Shown here: piece after piece, positions 35,508 to 42,677 of the stretch
Layout of the letters: each line of letters starts with the position of its first letter
How positions within the stretch are numbered: the first letter of the stretch is position 1
Source of the DNA: a bacterium
GTDB lineage: Bacteria > Patescibacteriota > Minisyncoccia > Phycocordibacterales > UBA12079
Assembly (NCBI GenBank): GCA_030641525.1
Contig: DAOWHH010000002.1
Span: 1-50,557, forward strand
Direction of reading: 5' to 3'
DNA length: 50,557 bases
Translations under genes and position numbers: made by a program
Notes under the pieces: generated by a model
Told to the model about the DNA's origin: nothing
Databases searched by the model: none
What the model saw: the letters and a program-made list of their open reading frames with translations, nothing else

Positions 35508-36767
35508 TTAATTGTTGTTTTCAAATGTAAAATTAAAGAGTACCTTACTTCTTGTTGGAGGTAAGTTACCAGTTTTATAAAAATTATTATTATCAATATT
35601 GAACATAAAAGCATCTTCTATAGAGTCTAGTATTTCAGAGTTCATTTTGTCAGTTGCTATAAAAAGACTAAGCATATATTTTCCACTTTCGAGATTGAAA
35701 TTCATAATTTCTATATAGATATCCCCTCTACCTTTTTGAATATCAATTCTTTGATTAAGTACATTGTTTGTTATGTTAGTAATGTGTTCTTTATTAGAAT
35801 CTTTTATACTTAGAGATATTTTTACATCTGTGTATGTGTTTTCTGTTTTGTTTTTATAAGATAGTTTTAGTTTTAATGTATTGTTTTCAGGTATAGGGGT
35901 TAAAAGTTCACATTTGGTAAACCGAACGTTTCCACTTCCTTTTCTATCATTCCGTTCTTCAAGAGGTAATTTACTTATTTTATCTTGACGATGAAGATAA
36001 AAGTCAATTATTTTTTTTGTTTCCCCAACCATTTTTATTTTACCCCCTTCAAGTAAAATGCATCTTTTACAAAGTTTTTGGATGGCTGCCATATTATGGC
36101 TTACAAATAATATTGTTCTATTTTCTGCTTTTGATACGGCATCTAATTTACCGAGAGATTTTTTTTGAAATTCTGCATCTCCCACAGCTAAAACTTCATC
36201 TACTACTAAAATATCTGGTTCCATATGAGCAGCGACTGCAAAAGCTAGCCTTACATACATACCTGATGAATATCTTTTAACAGGAGTGTCTATAAATTGT
36301 TCTACTCCAGAAAATTCTACTATATCATCAAAGCGTTCAACTATTTCTTTTTTTGTCATTCCTAAAATAGCTCCATTTAAAAATATATTTTCTCTGCCCG
36401 TTAATTCTGGATGAAAACCAGTACCTACTTCAAGCAATGAAGCTATACGACCACTTATTTTTATTTCACCAGTTGTAGGAGGGGTGATTCTAGAAAGTAA
36501 TTTTAAAAGAGTGGATTTCCCTGCACCATTTGATCCTATTATTCCAATTACCTCACCTTTTTTTATGGTTAAGTCTATATCTTTAAGAGCCCAGAATTCT
36601 TCTTTTTCTATCCGCCCTAACGCTTTTTTTGCTTTGTGTTTGGCGTGTTTAAAAGGATTTTTTAATATATTTGTTATAACATCTCTCAATGAAACATAAC
36701 CGCCGCGTTGATGAGCGATATTATATTTTTTTCCTACATTTTTTATTTCAATTGCTGAGTTTAACAT
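35508..36767 (-). CDS. wzt: ABC transporter ATPase for polysaccharide export (Wzt-like)
   Basis: This 419-residue protein has Walker A GSNGAGKST at 78-86, signature YSSGMYVRLAFAVA, Walker B ILVVDEVLAVGD and the switch VSHN. It ends in a ~150-residue beta-rich domain like the Wzt C-terminal carbohydrate-binding domain that recognises the finished glycan. The start at 36767 (MLNSAIEIKNVGKKY) is the family start; the open frame extends 7 codons upstream. The first 31 nt of the gene plus one upstream base are duplicated at 37183-37214, on the far side of the inserted GxxExxY gene. Confidence 0.92.
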   Translation of the reverse strand: MLNSAIEIKNVGKKYNIAHQRGGYVSLRDVITNILKNPFKHAKHKAKKALGRIEKEEFWALKDIDLTIKKGEVIGIIGSNGAGKSTLLKLLSRITPPTTGEIKISGRIASLLEVGTGFHPELTGRENIFLNGAILGMTKKEIVERFDDIVEFSGVEQFIDTPVKRYSSGMYVRLAFAVAAHMEPDILVVDEVLAVGDAEFQKKSLGKLDAVSKAENRTILFVSHNMAAIQKLCKRCILLEGGKIKMVGETKKIIDFYLHRQDKISKLPLEERNDRKGSGNVRFTKCELLTPIPENNTLKLKLSYKNKTENTYTDVKISLSIKDSNKEHITNITNNVLNQRIDIQKGRGDIYIEIMNFNLESGKYMLSLFIATDKMNSEILDSIEDAFMFNIDNNNFYKTGNLPPTRSKVLFNFTFENNN

Positions 36768-36768
36768 A
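36737..36768 (-). repeat. 32-bp direct repeat, functional copy in the wzt start
   Basis: This stretch is identical to 37183-37214. It covers the wzt ATG and about its first ten codons, and the two copies flank the GxxExxY gene at a spacing of 446 bp. Confidence 0.95.
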
Positions 36769-36799
36769 CTAATATACGAATTATACAAATGATACGAAT
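36759..36799 (-). repeat. 41-bp ATTCGTAT-type repeat, copy A
   Basis: Read on the minus strand this differs at 4 of 41 positions from copy B (37240-37280, plus strand) and at 5 from copy C (38367-38407, minus strand). Three further ATTCGTA words follow upstream to 36828, the last of them encoding the C-terminus of the GxxExxY protein. The repeat contains a TATAAT and runs into the wzt start codon. Confidence 0.85.
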
Positions 36800-36801
36800 A
36801 A

Positions 36802-37185
36802 TTACGAATTTATACGAATATTACGAATTGGTTTTAAATATTTACTCTTAAAATTTATTAATAATCCCAATTTAATATTGGTTGCTTGTAAATAATTTTG
36901 CATTTGTCGATAATTGTCTTTTGTGATTATTCTTACAGCTTTAAGTTCTAAAATTATTTTATCATCAATAATAAAATCTAGAATATTTCCTGAATCAGAA
37001 ATTGCAATTTCTCTTTGATAGGGTAAATTTATTTCTTTTAGTTTATCTTCTAATAGATCTCCATATTGTTTTTCTCTAGCATATTGACCTAATTCATTAT
37101 GAATTGCAAACAAAACACCAGTAATTTTGTATGATAATTCTGGATATATAATTTTATTATTCAGTTGTTGTTTAGTTGTTTCCAT
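36802..37185 (-). CDS. GxxExxY protein (PD-(D/E)XK nuclease-like)
   Basis: This 127-residue protein has ELGQYAREKQYGDLL (the family's namesake region), then D70 and E80-x-K82 in LDFIIDDKIILELKAV, the D...ExK core of the PD-(D/E)XK nuclease fold, and QMQNYL with Q94/Q96 and Y98. The family is widespread in bacteria but without an established function. It interrupts the Wzm-Wzt pair, which is normally adjacent. Its ATG is the last three bases of a duplicated piece of the wzt start, and its last residues (RNIRINS) are encoded by ATTCGTA repeats, so it looks like a recent insertion. Confidence 0.85.
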   Translation of the reverse strand: METTKQQLNNKIIYPELSYKITGVLFAIHNELGQYAREKQYGDLLEDKLKEINLPYQREIAISDSGNILDFIIDDKIILELKAVRIITKDNYRQMQNYLQATNIKLGLLINFKSKYLKPIRNIRINS

Positions 37186-37213
37186 TTTTTATTTCAATTG
37201 CTGAGTTTAACAT
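37172..37213 (-). pseudogene. Leftover wzt start codons upstream of the inserted gene
   Basis: The upstream copy of the duplicated segment still reads MLNSAIEIKN, the true wzt N-terminus, then runs into inserted DNA and stops after 13 codons. The stop lies 12 nt inside the GxxExxY gene, so translation of the leftover could feed translation of that gene. Confidence 0.8.
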
Positions 37214-37214
37214 A
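37183..37214 (-). repeat. 32-bp direct repeat, upstream copy of the wzt start
   Basis: This stretch is identical to 36737-36768. It most likely marks the original wzt start before insertion of the GxxExxY segment (36769-37182). Confidence 0.95.
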
Positions 37215-37239
37215 ATTTATATATTTTTTATTTGTTGCT

Positions 37240-37280
37240 ATTCGTTTCATTTGTATAATTCGTATATTTGTATGTTTATC
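37240..37280 (+). repeat. 41-bp ATTCGTAT-type repeat, copy B
   Basis: This copy is on the plus strand, opposite in orientation to copies A and C, and lies between the wzm stop and the duplicated wzt start. With copy A it brackets the GxxExxY gene as an inverted pair. It is not oriented towards any gene start. Confidence 0.85.
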
Positions 37281-37294
37281 TTGTGTGTTTATCT

Positions 37295-38119
37295 TTATAC
37301 TATATCAGCGAAATATCGCTCAGTTTTTTTGAAGAAAACTATTCCAATTACAAGTAAGATTAAAACTGCTACTAAAGAAATTCCAAGCAATTCCCAATTT
37401 ATAGGGGCATTTCCAAAAAGGGCAGCACGAGATGTTTTTATAACTCCAGTCATTGGGTTGATAGCTAATAGAACAGACCATTTTCCTGTAATACTGGCTG
37501 GATATATTACTGGGGTCACAAAAAGTAACATTTGTATAAAATAAGGGAGAATATATCTCACATCTCTGTATTTTACATTTATAGCAGCAAGAAATAATCC
37601 TCCTCCTACTGCGGTTATAAATGTGATAAAAAGTAATAACGGTAATACTAAAAGTATTATTGGGCTTGGAGTAAAATTATAATAAAACATTAATCCTACA
37701 AGAATTAATGATGCAATTCCAAAATCAACAAATTTAGTGACAATTCCTGAAATCGGTAAGATAAGTCGTGGAAAATACACTTTAGTAATTATATTGGCAT
37801 TTCCAACTAATGAATTACTTGTTTCTGAAAGAGCAGAGGAAAAGAATTGCCAGAATAAAAGTCCTGAGTAAACAAAGATAGGGTAAGGTATTCCGTCAGA
37901 AGGCATTTTTGCAAGACCACCAAAAAAAATACTAAATACAACCATTGCCATAAAAGGTTGAAAGACAGCCCAAGCAATACCTACAAATGTCTGTTTATAT
38001 CTAACTTTTATATCCCTCCATGCAAAAAAATATGCTAATTCTCTATATTCCCATATTTCTTTGAAATCGTTCCAGCTAAAAGTTTTTTTTGGTTTTAATA
38101 TTGTTGTTTTCATTACCAT
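37295..38119 (-). CDS. wzm: ABC-2 type polysaccharide export permease (Wzm-like)
   Basis: This 274-residue protein has the ABC-2 permease layout: a cytoplasmic N-terminus with YFFAWRDIKVRYKQTFVG, then about six membrane segments including WAVFQPFMAMVVFSIFFG and LLPLLLFITFITAVGGG-like stretches, and the conserved INVKYRDVRYILPYFIQ before the last helices. With Wzt it would move the lipid-linked glycan across the membrane. Its ATG overlaps the stop of the upstream HTH gene by 7 nt. Partner Wzt is separated from it by the inserted GxxExxY gene. Confidence 0.92.
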   Translation of the reverse strand: MVMKTTILKPKKTFSWNDFKEIWEYRELAYFFAWRDIKVRYKQTFVGIAWAVFQPFMAMVVFSIFFGGLAKMPSDGIPYPIFVYSGLLFWQFFSSALSETSNSLVGNANIITKVYFPRLILPISGIVTKFVDFGIASLILVGLMFYYNFTPSPIILLVLPLLLFITFITAVGGGLFLAAINVKYRDVRYILPYFIQMLLFVTPVIYPASITGKWSVLLAINPMTGVIKTSRAALFGNAPINWELLGISLVAVLILLVIGIVFFKKTERYFADIV

Positions 38120-38361
38120 TTACTTATTTTTTTTACGACTTTCTTTTTTAGTCCGAGATATGATTTTGTGGCTTCTTTTTCTAATTCGGGAGATACAAGT
38201 CGTAAAAGTTCTTTTCCGAGAATACGATATTGCCCACCAACTTTATTGGCTCTTATAAGTCCATTTTTTAACATTCTTTTAATAGTGCTATTACTTATCT
38301 TCAATAATTCCTGAGCTTCATTTGTGGTATAAACAGCATTTTTTTCAATTTCCTTTGTCAT
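38113..38361 (-). CDS. Excisionase-like helix-turn-helix protein
   Basis: This 82-residue protein has YTTNEAQELLKISNSTIKRM followed by LKNGLIRANKVGGQYRI, the winged HTH_17/MerR-like fold used by excisionases and small regulators, then a basic helical tail (LGLKKKVVKKISKW). It is the first gene of the minus-strand glycan-export operon and overlaps wzm by 7 nt. A role as operon regulator is inferred from position. The alternative, a recombination directionality factor left by a mobile element, is also open because 41-bp repeat copy C lies just upstream. Confidence 0.78.
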   Translation of the reverse strand: MTKEIEKNAVYTTNEAQELLKISNSTIKRMLKNGLIRANKVGGQYRILGKELLRLVSPELEKEATKSYLGLKKKVVKKISKW

Positions 38362-38366
38362 AATAA

Positions 38367-38407
38367 GTTAAACATACAAATATACGAGTTATGCGAATGA
38401 TACGAAT
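38367..38407 (-). repeat. 41-bp ATTCGTAT-type repeat, copy C
   Basis: This copy lies 5 nt upstream of the HTH gene start, in the same orientation as copy A relative to wzt. It carries CGTATATTTGTATG, which may supply a -10 box for the operon. A further ATTCG word follows upstream at 38412-38416. Confidence 0.8.
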
Positions 38408-38524
38408 ATTTGCGAATAAAAAAGTTAAAAGCTTATAAGACTTTTGACTTATTTACATTATACAGAAGTGTCAAAAGGTGTCAATGTGTATCAGTCAAAA
38501 ATGTGTTTATCCTTTATATATTTA

Positions 38525-38533
38525 TGATATAAT
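38525..38533 (+). promoter_or_regulatory. Extended -10 box for a leaderless transcript
   Basis: TGATATAAT ends 6 nt before the ATG at 38540. No Shine-Dalgarno site is present. Confidence 0.65.
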
Positions 38534-38539
38534 AAATCT

Positions 38540-39001
38540 ATGCAAAAAAAGACTTTTTCTTTAATATTGCTTTTTGTGATATATGTTATCTTATTTTTTG
38601 ATTTGATGGCTTTTAAGTACTTTTTTTATTGGCGGTTTTGGTGGTATGACATAGTGATGCATTTTACTGGTGGTTTGTGGATTGCATTATTAGGATATTA
38701 TTTATTCTTTTTTGCTGGTTTTGCTGGTTTGGGTAGAAAAATAATCAAGAGTGATTCGGTGTTTTGGGTGACATTTGTTTTTGTTCTGACAATAGGTATT
38801 CTGTGGGAACTTTTTGAGTTGATTGCTACATCGTTTGATTTGCCTCTTAATTATTTCTTTGATACGGGTTTGGATTTGATAATGGATATGTTAGGATGGG
38901 CACTTATTTATTATTTCTTTTTGAGAAAAATAGTCATTCAAACAAAGAGTAAAATTATTACTGAAAAACTTTTTCCTACGGAACACAAAAAAATTACTTA
39001 A
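38540..39001 (+). CDS. Four-helix membrane protein, DUF2238/YjdF-like
   Basis: This 153-residue protein has about four membrane segments. WWYDIVMHFTGGLWIALLG and GILWELFELIATS, with DTGLDLIMDMLGWALIYYF near the end, resemble the conserved His, Glu and Asp positions of the DUF2238 (YjdF) membrane family. Function is unknown. Codons near its 3' end contain a 23-bp sequence (38928-38950) also found after pheT. Confidence 0.7.
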   Translation: MQKKTFSLILLFVIYVILFFDLMAFKYFFYWRFWWYDIVMHFTGGLWIALLGYYLFFFAGFAGLGRKIIKSDSVFWVTFVFVLTIGILWELFELIATSFDLPLNYFFDTGLDLIMDMLGWALIYYFFLRKIVIQTKSKIITEKLFPTEHKKIT

Positions 39002-39150
39002 AAATTTCAAACCACTCCCAGTGGGTCGGGTGAAATTTTTTCTTTGCTAAAGCAAAGAACAGTATTTTTTTGTTAAAAGTTTTAATGCAATAATTTTACT
39101 CTTTATTCTCATTAAGTTGAAAGAGCGACCACTTCGTGGTCGCCATTTTG
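39001..39150 (+). terminator. Run of terminator-like hairpins
   Basis: Three hairpins follow the membrane protein gene: AAAATTTCA (39001-39009) with TGAAATTTT (39031-39039) and an inner stem; TCTTTGCT with AGCAAAGA (39041-39058); and GCGACCAC (39125-39132) with GTGGTCGC (39136-39143). The first is followed by a T run and is the likeliest terminator. Confidence 0.7.
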
Positions 39151-39196
39151 TATTGTAAATTTTCATTAGGTTGGAAAAGAAATAAAACTGAATAAA

Positions 39197-39225
39197 TAGA
39201 CATTAATTGTTTATTTTGTTAATAT
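39197..39225 (+). promoter_or_regulatory. Sigma70-type promoter
   Basis: TAGACA (39197-39202), a 17-nt spacer and TAATAT (39220-39225), preceded by TGT, give a leader of about 50 nt to the ATG at 39282. Confidence 0.6.
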
Positions 39226-39281
39226 GATTTTAAATTGGTGATGATTTTCAGTTCTTTAATACTAAGTAGGGGGGAAGTATT

Positions 39282-39521
39282 ATGGCTCTTAAAATAATGC
39301 CGTTTGGTAAGTTTATAGGGGGTTATTTTTTCTATAATGGAGAATTGTATTTTGGGAAAAAACATGGAAGGTGGATTATTCATTCTTCTGTGGTTGATGG
39401 GATAATTTTATTAGAAATGAGTAAGGTAAAAATTTATCCCTGTTCGAACATAAAGATTGTGCCTGAAGAAGAATTTGACAAATATGGGCTTCCTGCAAAA
39501 TGGGAAAAAGATGTTGCATAA
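39282..39521 (+). CDS. Small protein of unknown function
   Basis: I do not recognise this 79-residue protein, which appears beta-rich (YFFYNGELYFGKKHGRWIIH). The start is fixed by a strong Shine-Dalgarno run (AGGGGGGAAG) a few nt upstream. It is a monocistronic cassette with its own promoter and terminator, like the genes at 1356, 4496, 6813 and 41320. Confidence 0.75.
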   Translation: MALKIMPFGKFIGGYFFYNGELYFGKKHGRWIIHSSVVDGIILLEMSKVKIYPCSNIKIVPEEEFDKYGLPAKWEKDVA

Positions 39522-39536
39522 AATTTGCAGTTTTCG

Positions 39537-39568
39537 AATCTCGCTGTTAAAGGCGAGATTTTTTTATT
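39537..39568 (+). terminator. Terminator of the 79-residue protein gene
   Basis: A perfect 8-bp stem (39537-39544 with 39553-39560) is followed by a seven-T run. Its tail touches the stop of the convergent RSH gene. Confidence 0.88.
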
Positions 39569-41078
39569 TTTCTAGTTTTTTTAGGGCTGATTTGATATGT
39601 CTTTTGGCATCACTTGTTTTAGCTATTGTTAACCATTTAGGGTTAGGGCAAAATTCTTTTTTTGTCATGATATCTACTATATCTCCATTTTTTAATTTGG
39701 TATCTAAAGAGACTAATTTTCCGTGAACTTTTGCTCCGTGCATATGGTTCCCAATATCTGAATGAATGGCATAAGCAAAATCAACAGGATTTGAGTCTAC
39801 GGGTAAATCAATTACATCTCCATTGGGAGTGAATACAAAAATTCTATGTTTAAAAAAATCTTTTTTCAATTCACTTATAAATTCTGTTGATTCTGTATTT
39901 TTTGGTTGATTAGCTAATTGTTTAATCCATTCAGGAGTATCTTTTGTATTATAAATTTTTTTGTCTTTGTTAGAGTTGTCTTTGCTCATCATTTTAGATA
40001 AAAGGCCTGTTGACCAAATCTTATCTAATTTAGATTGGTTGTAATTTACATTATTCTTATAAGATAGATGAGAAGCAATTCCATATTCAGCCTCTTTATG
40101 CATTTCCGCAGTTCTTAATTGGATTTCTACTACATTACCAAGTTGTGTGAAAATGGTAGTATGCAAACTTTGATATCCGTTAGGTTTAGGAAAAGCTATA
40201 TAATCTTTAATTTTTCCTGGCATTGGTCTTCTAAAACCATGAATAATTCCTAAAGCTTTATAACAATCATTAGAAGTAGGAACAATAATTCTCAAAGCTG
40301 CTATATCGTATATTTTATTTATATCCCAATCTTTTCTTTCTAATTTTTTATATAAACTATAGATACCTTTTATTCTATAATCTGATTTTATATTTGTGAG
40401 TCCTTCTTTAGCCAGTCTTGTTTTAATCCTCTGGCTAACTTTTTTGAGTGATACAATATCATCATGAGTTCTCTGGTTGATTATTTCTACAACTTTTTTG
40501 TGTTCAGAAGGGTAGACAAAAGGAAAAGAAAGATCTTCTAAATTACGATTCAATACTCCCATTCCTAAGCGATAAGCAAGAGGAGCAAATATTTCTAAAG
40601 TCTCTGTGGCAATACGTAATTGTTTTTCTTTGGGAACATACCCTAGGGTTTGCATATTATGCATTCTGTCAGCGAATTTTATCATTACAACTCTAATATC
40701 TTGAGAGGTGGCTATAAATAATTTTCTTAAACTTTCAGAGTGTCTTTTTAATCCTCTAAATTTTATTTTTCCTAATTTGGATACGCCCTCTATCAGAAAA
40801 GTTATTTCTTTGCCGAATTCTTTTTCTAATTGTTCTTTAGGGATATTTGTATCTTCTATGGTGTCATGAAGAAGTCCTGCTACTACGATAGTTGTTCCCA
40901 TACCTAATTTTGCTAATATTTTTCCTGTTTCATAGACATGGTTAAAATATGGTTCGCCTGAATATCTTCTTTGTCCAGAATGGGCATTTACGGCAAAATT
41001 AAAAGCTTTGATAATTAAATCTTTATTTTCACTTGTAGGGGATTCCATAAAGGAAATAATATCTTTAGCTGTTTTCAT
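39564..41078 (-). CDS. RelA/SpoT homologue (ppGpp synthetase/hydrolase)
   Basis: This 504-residue protein has an HD hydrolase domain with H71-D72 and E75-D76 (HDTIED), a synthetase domain with YRIKGIYSLYKKLE, GKIKDYIAFPKPNGYQSLH and VVEIQLRTAEMHKEAEYGIA, and a TGS domain near 415-475 (RIFVFTPNGDVIDLPVDSNP). The C-terminal zinc-finger and ACT domains of long RSH proteins (~700+) are missing. Both activities appear possible. The enzyme controls the stringent response. A stable hairpin lies in its leader just before the start. Confidence 0.92.
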   Translation of the reverse strand: MKTAKDIISFMESPTSENKDLIIKAFNFAVNAHSGQRRYSGEPYFNHVYETGKILAKLGMGTTIVVAGLLHDTIEDTNIPKEQLEKEFGKEITFLIEGVSKLGKIKFRGLKRHSESLRKLFIATSQDIRVVMIKFADRMHNMQTLGYVPKEKQLRIATETLEIFAPLAYRLGMGVLNRNLEDLSFPFVYPSEHKKVVEIINQRTHDDIVSLKKVSQRIKTRLAKEGLTNIKSDYRIKGIYSLYKKLERKDWDINKIYDIAALRIIVPTSNDCYKALGIIHGFRRPMPGKIKDYIAFPKPNGYQSLHTTIFTQLGNVVEIQLRTAEMHKEAEYGIASHLSYKNNVNYNQSKLDKIWSTGLLSKMMSKDNSNKDKKIYNTKDTPEWIKQLANQPKNTESTEFISELKKDFFKHRIFVFTPNGDVIDLPVDSNPVDFAYAIHSDIGNHMHGAKVHGKLVSLDTKLKNGDIVDIMTKKEFCPNPKWLTIAKTSDAKRHIKSALKKLEK

Positions 41079-41088
41079 CTCGTTAGAA

Positions 41089-41113
41089 ACAGGTCGCGAT
41101 AGTCACGACTTGT
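41089..41113 (-). promoter_or_regulatory. Leader hairpin just upstream of the RSH start
   Basis: On the minus strand ACAAGTCGTGA (41103-41113) pairs with TCGCGACCTGT (41089-41099) with two wobble pairs around CTA, ending 10 nt before the ATG at 41078. Such a placement could hinder ribosome access. There is no clear Shine-Dalgarno site. Confidence 0.5.
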
Positions 41114-41235
41114 TGAATTAGTTTTTTGTAAATTTTAATTCGACTTTTCATAAATAAATTACTTTACCCTTTGTGACTATAGCCTCTAATGGGTTCATAT
41201 TATATATTTTAATATAATAAAGGAAAATTAAATAT

Positions 41236-41263
41236 TTGACAAGGTGATTATCTTTTGTATAAT
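41236..41263 (+). promoter_or_regulatory. Consensus sigma70-type promoter
   Basis: TTGACA (41236-41241) and TATAAT (41258-41263) are both perfect consensus with a 16-nt spacer. The leader to the ATG at 41320 is about 50 nt. Confidence 0.9.
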
Positions 41264-41319
41264 AAAGTTAAAATGTTCTTTTTATTTATGTCTTTCATCA
41301 ATCCAAGGGGGAATATAAA

Positions 41320-41538
41320 ATGAAAAAAAACGATTTGTTTAATCATATAAAGAGTATTCTGGAAAAGAAGGATAAAGAAACCTATATCTTGCCCATAAAA
41401 CTTTTTCCTAGCACATGTCAAAACATAAAGGAACGTGAGGATGAGTATATAAAAATGACTTTTGGTATAGGATGGGTTTTTTCAGCAAATAGAGGAAAAG
41501 ATATTAAATTTTCTAAACAAAAACAAAAAAAGAAATAA
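41320..41538 (+). CDS. Small basic protein of unknown function
   Basis: I do not recognise this 72-residue protein. It ends in a lysine-rich tail (FSKQKQKKK) that could bind nucleic acid. A strong Shine-Dalgarno run (AAGGGGGAA) precedes the start. It has a perfect consensus promoter upstream and a strong terminator downstream, so it is probably well expressed. Confidence 0.75.
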   Translation: MKKNDLFNHIKSILEKKDKETYILPIKLFPSTCQNIKEREDEYIKMTFGIGWVFSANRGKDIKFSKQKQKKK

Positions 41539-41555
41539 ATATTGCTTGTATTTAT

Positions 41556-41585
41556 AAAGTGGACTTCAAGTCCACTTTTTTTATT
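41556..41585 (+). terminator. Strong terminator
   Basis: A perfect 10-bp stem (41556-41565 with 41569-41578) with a 3-nt loop runs into a long T tract. Confidence 0.9.
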
Positions 41586-41606
41586 GAAAAATAGTGATTT
41601 TTGGGA

Positions 41607-41612
41607 TATAAA
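41607..41612 (+). promoter_or_regulatory. -10 box for a probable leaderless pheS transcript
   Basis: TATAAA ends 8 nt before the ATG at 41621. This supports the ATG rather than the GTG two codons earlier. Confidence 0.5.
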
Positions 41613-41620
41613 TAGTGTTA

Positions 41621-42358
41621 ATGATAACTAAAAAAAATAAAGGACATTTGCATTTATTAACTCAAAATATACGAAAAATATCAGAAATTTTTTCATCTAT
41701 GGGTTTTGAAATTGCCAGTGGTCCAGAATTAGAAAATGAATATTATAATTTTGAAGCTTTAAATTTTCCCAAAGATCATCCTGCTAGAGATATGCAAGAT
41801 ACTTTTTGGTTAAAGCCAGATAATCTAAAAAAACTTTTAAGAACTCAAACTTCAGATGTACAAATAAGATATATGGAAAAAAACCAAGCTCCCTTTGCTA
41901 TTATTGTTCCTGGTAAAGTTTTTAGAAATGAAGCTACTGATACTACTCATGAAGCTCAATTTTATCAATGTGAAGGTTTAGTGGTGGGGGAGAATATAAC
42001 TTTAGCTAATCTGAAAGGGACTCTTGAGACTTTTTTGAAAAAACTTTTTGGAGATGATGTAATCATCCGACTTCGTCCTGGATATTTTCCATTTGTGGAA
42101 CCAGGGGTAGAAGTGGATATGATTTGTTTTAAATGCAAAGGGGATGGTTGCCCTTCTTGTTCACATAGTGGATGGATTGAAATTTTAGGAGCAGGGATGG
42201 TTCATCCAAATGTTTTGAATACAGTAGGAATTGATTCAAGAAAATATCAAGGATTTGCTTTTGGAGTAGGAATAGATAGGGTCATAATGCTAAAACATGG
42301 AGTGGATGATGTTAGAAGATTTTATTCGGGAGATTTAAGGTTAGTGAATCAATTTTAG
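41621..42358 (+). CDS. pheS: Phenylalanyl-tRNA synthetase alpha subunit, short form
   Basis: This protein of about 245 residues contains the catalytic core only: motif 2 in [20 protein letters not shown] and motif 3 in [16 protein letters not shown]. The N-terminal coiled coil that grips the tRNA in longer PheS (~330) is missing. Cysteines C169, C172, C177 and C180 (CX2CX4CX2C) form a likely zinc site. With PheT it charges tRNA-Phe. A GTG at 41615 is in frame, but the ATG is preferred. Two small genes separate it from pheT. Confidence 0.93.
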   Translation: MITKKNKGHLHLLTQNIRKISEIFSSMGFEIASGPELENEYYNFEALNFPKDHPARDMQDTFWLKPDNLKKLLRTQTSDVQIRYMEKNQAPFAIIVPGKVFRNEATDTTHEAQFYQCEGLVVGENITLANLKGTLETFLKKLFGDDVIIRLRPGYFPFVEPGVEVDMICFKCKGDGCPSCSHSGWIEILGAGMVHPNVLNTVGIDSRKYQGFAFGVGIDRVIMLKHGVDDVRRFYSGDLRLVNQF

Positions 42359-42371
42359 GAAATAATTATAT

Positions 42372-42677
42372 ATGAAGCAATATCAAGAACAAGTTAATAA
42401 ATGGTTTAAAGAAAAGAAATGGGATTATTGGGATCCTTTAGCTATCATTACTAGGTTATTTGAGGAATGTGGTGAATTGGCTAGAGAAGTTAATCATGTA
42501 TACGGTCCAAAACAAAAAAAATTAGAAGAAAAAAAGAAAAATATTGAAGATGAAATAGGTGATATTATTTATACTTTAATTTGTTTTGCTAATTCTCATG
42601 ATATAGACCTAGAAGAAGCGACTCAAAAAAGTATTGATAAAGTTGCTGATAGAGATAAAGATAGATATAAAAAATAA
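42372..42677 (+). CDS. MazG-type nucleotide pyrophosphohydrolase
   Basis: This 101-residue protein has the EExxE helix (FEECGELAREVN) and the ExxD helix (IEDEIGDIIYTLI) that bind magnesium in all-alpha NTP pyrophosphatases. It is a single-domain MazG-like enzyme and probably removes non-canonical NTPs. It lies 13 nt after pheS and its stop overlaps the next start by 1 nt (TAATG). Confidence 0.88.
   Translation: MKQYQEQVNKWFKEKKWDYWDPLAIITRLFEECGELAREVNHVYGPKQKKLEEKKKNIEDEIGDIIYTLICFANSHDIDLEEATQKSIDKVADRDKDRYKK

Noticed and set aside
36017-36280. Plus-strand ORF inside wzt
   Set aside because: It is antisense to the conserved ABC ATPase core and has no own signals.
37307-37328. Plus-strand terminator-like hairpin (AGCGAAATATCGCT plus T run)
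   Set aside because: It lies within the 3' coding end of wzm on the opposite strand, and no plus-strand gene precedes it.
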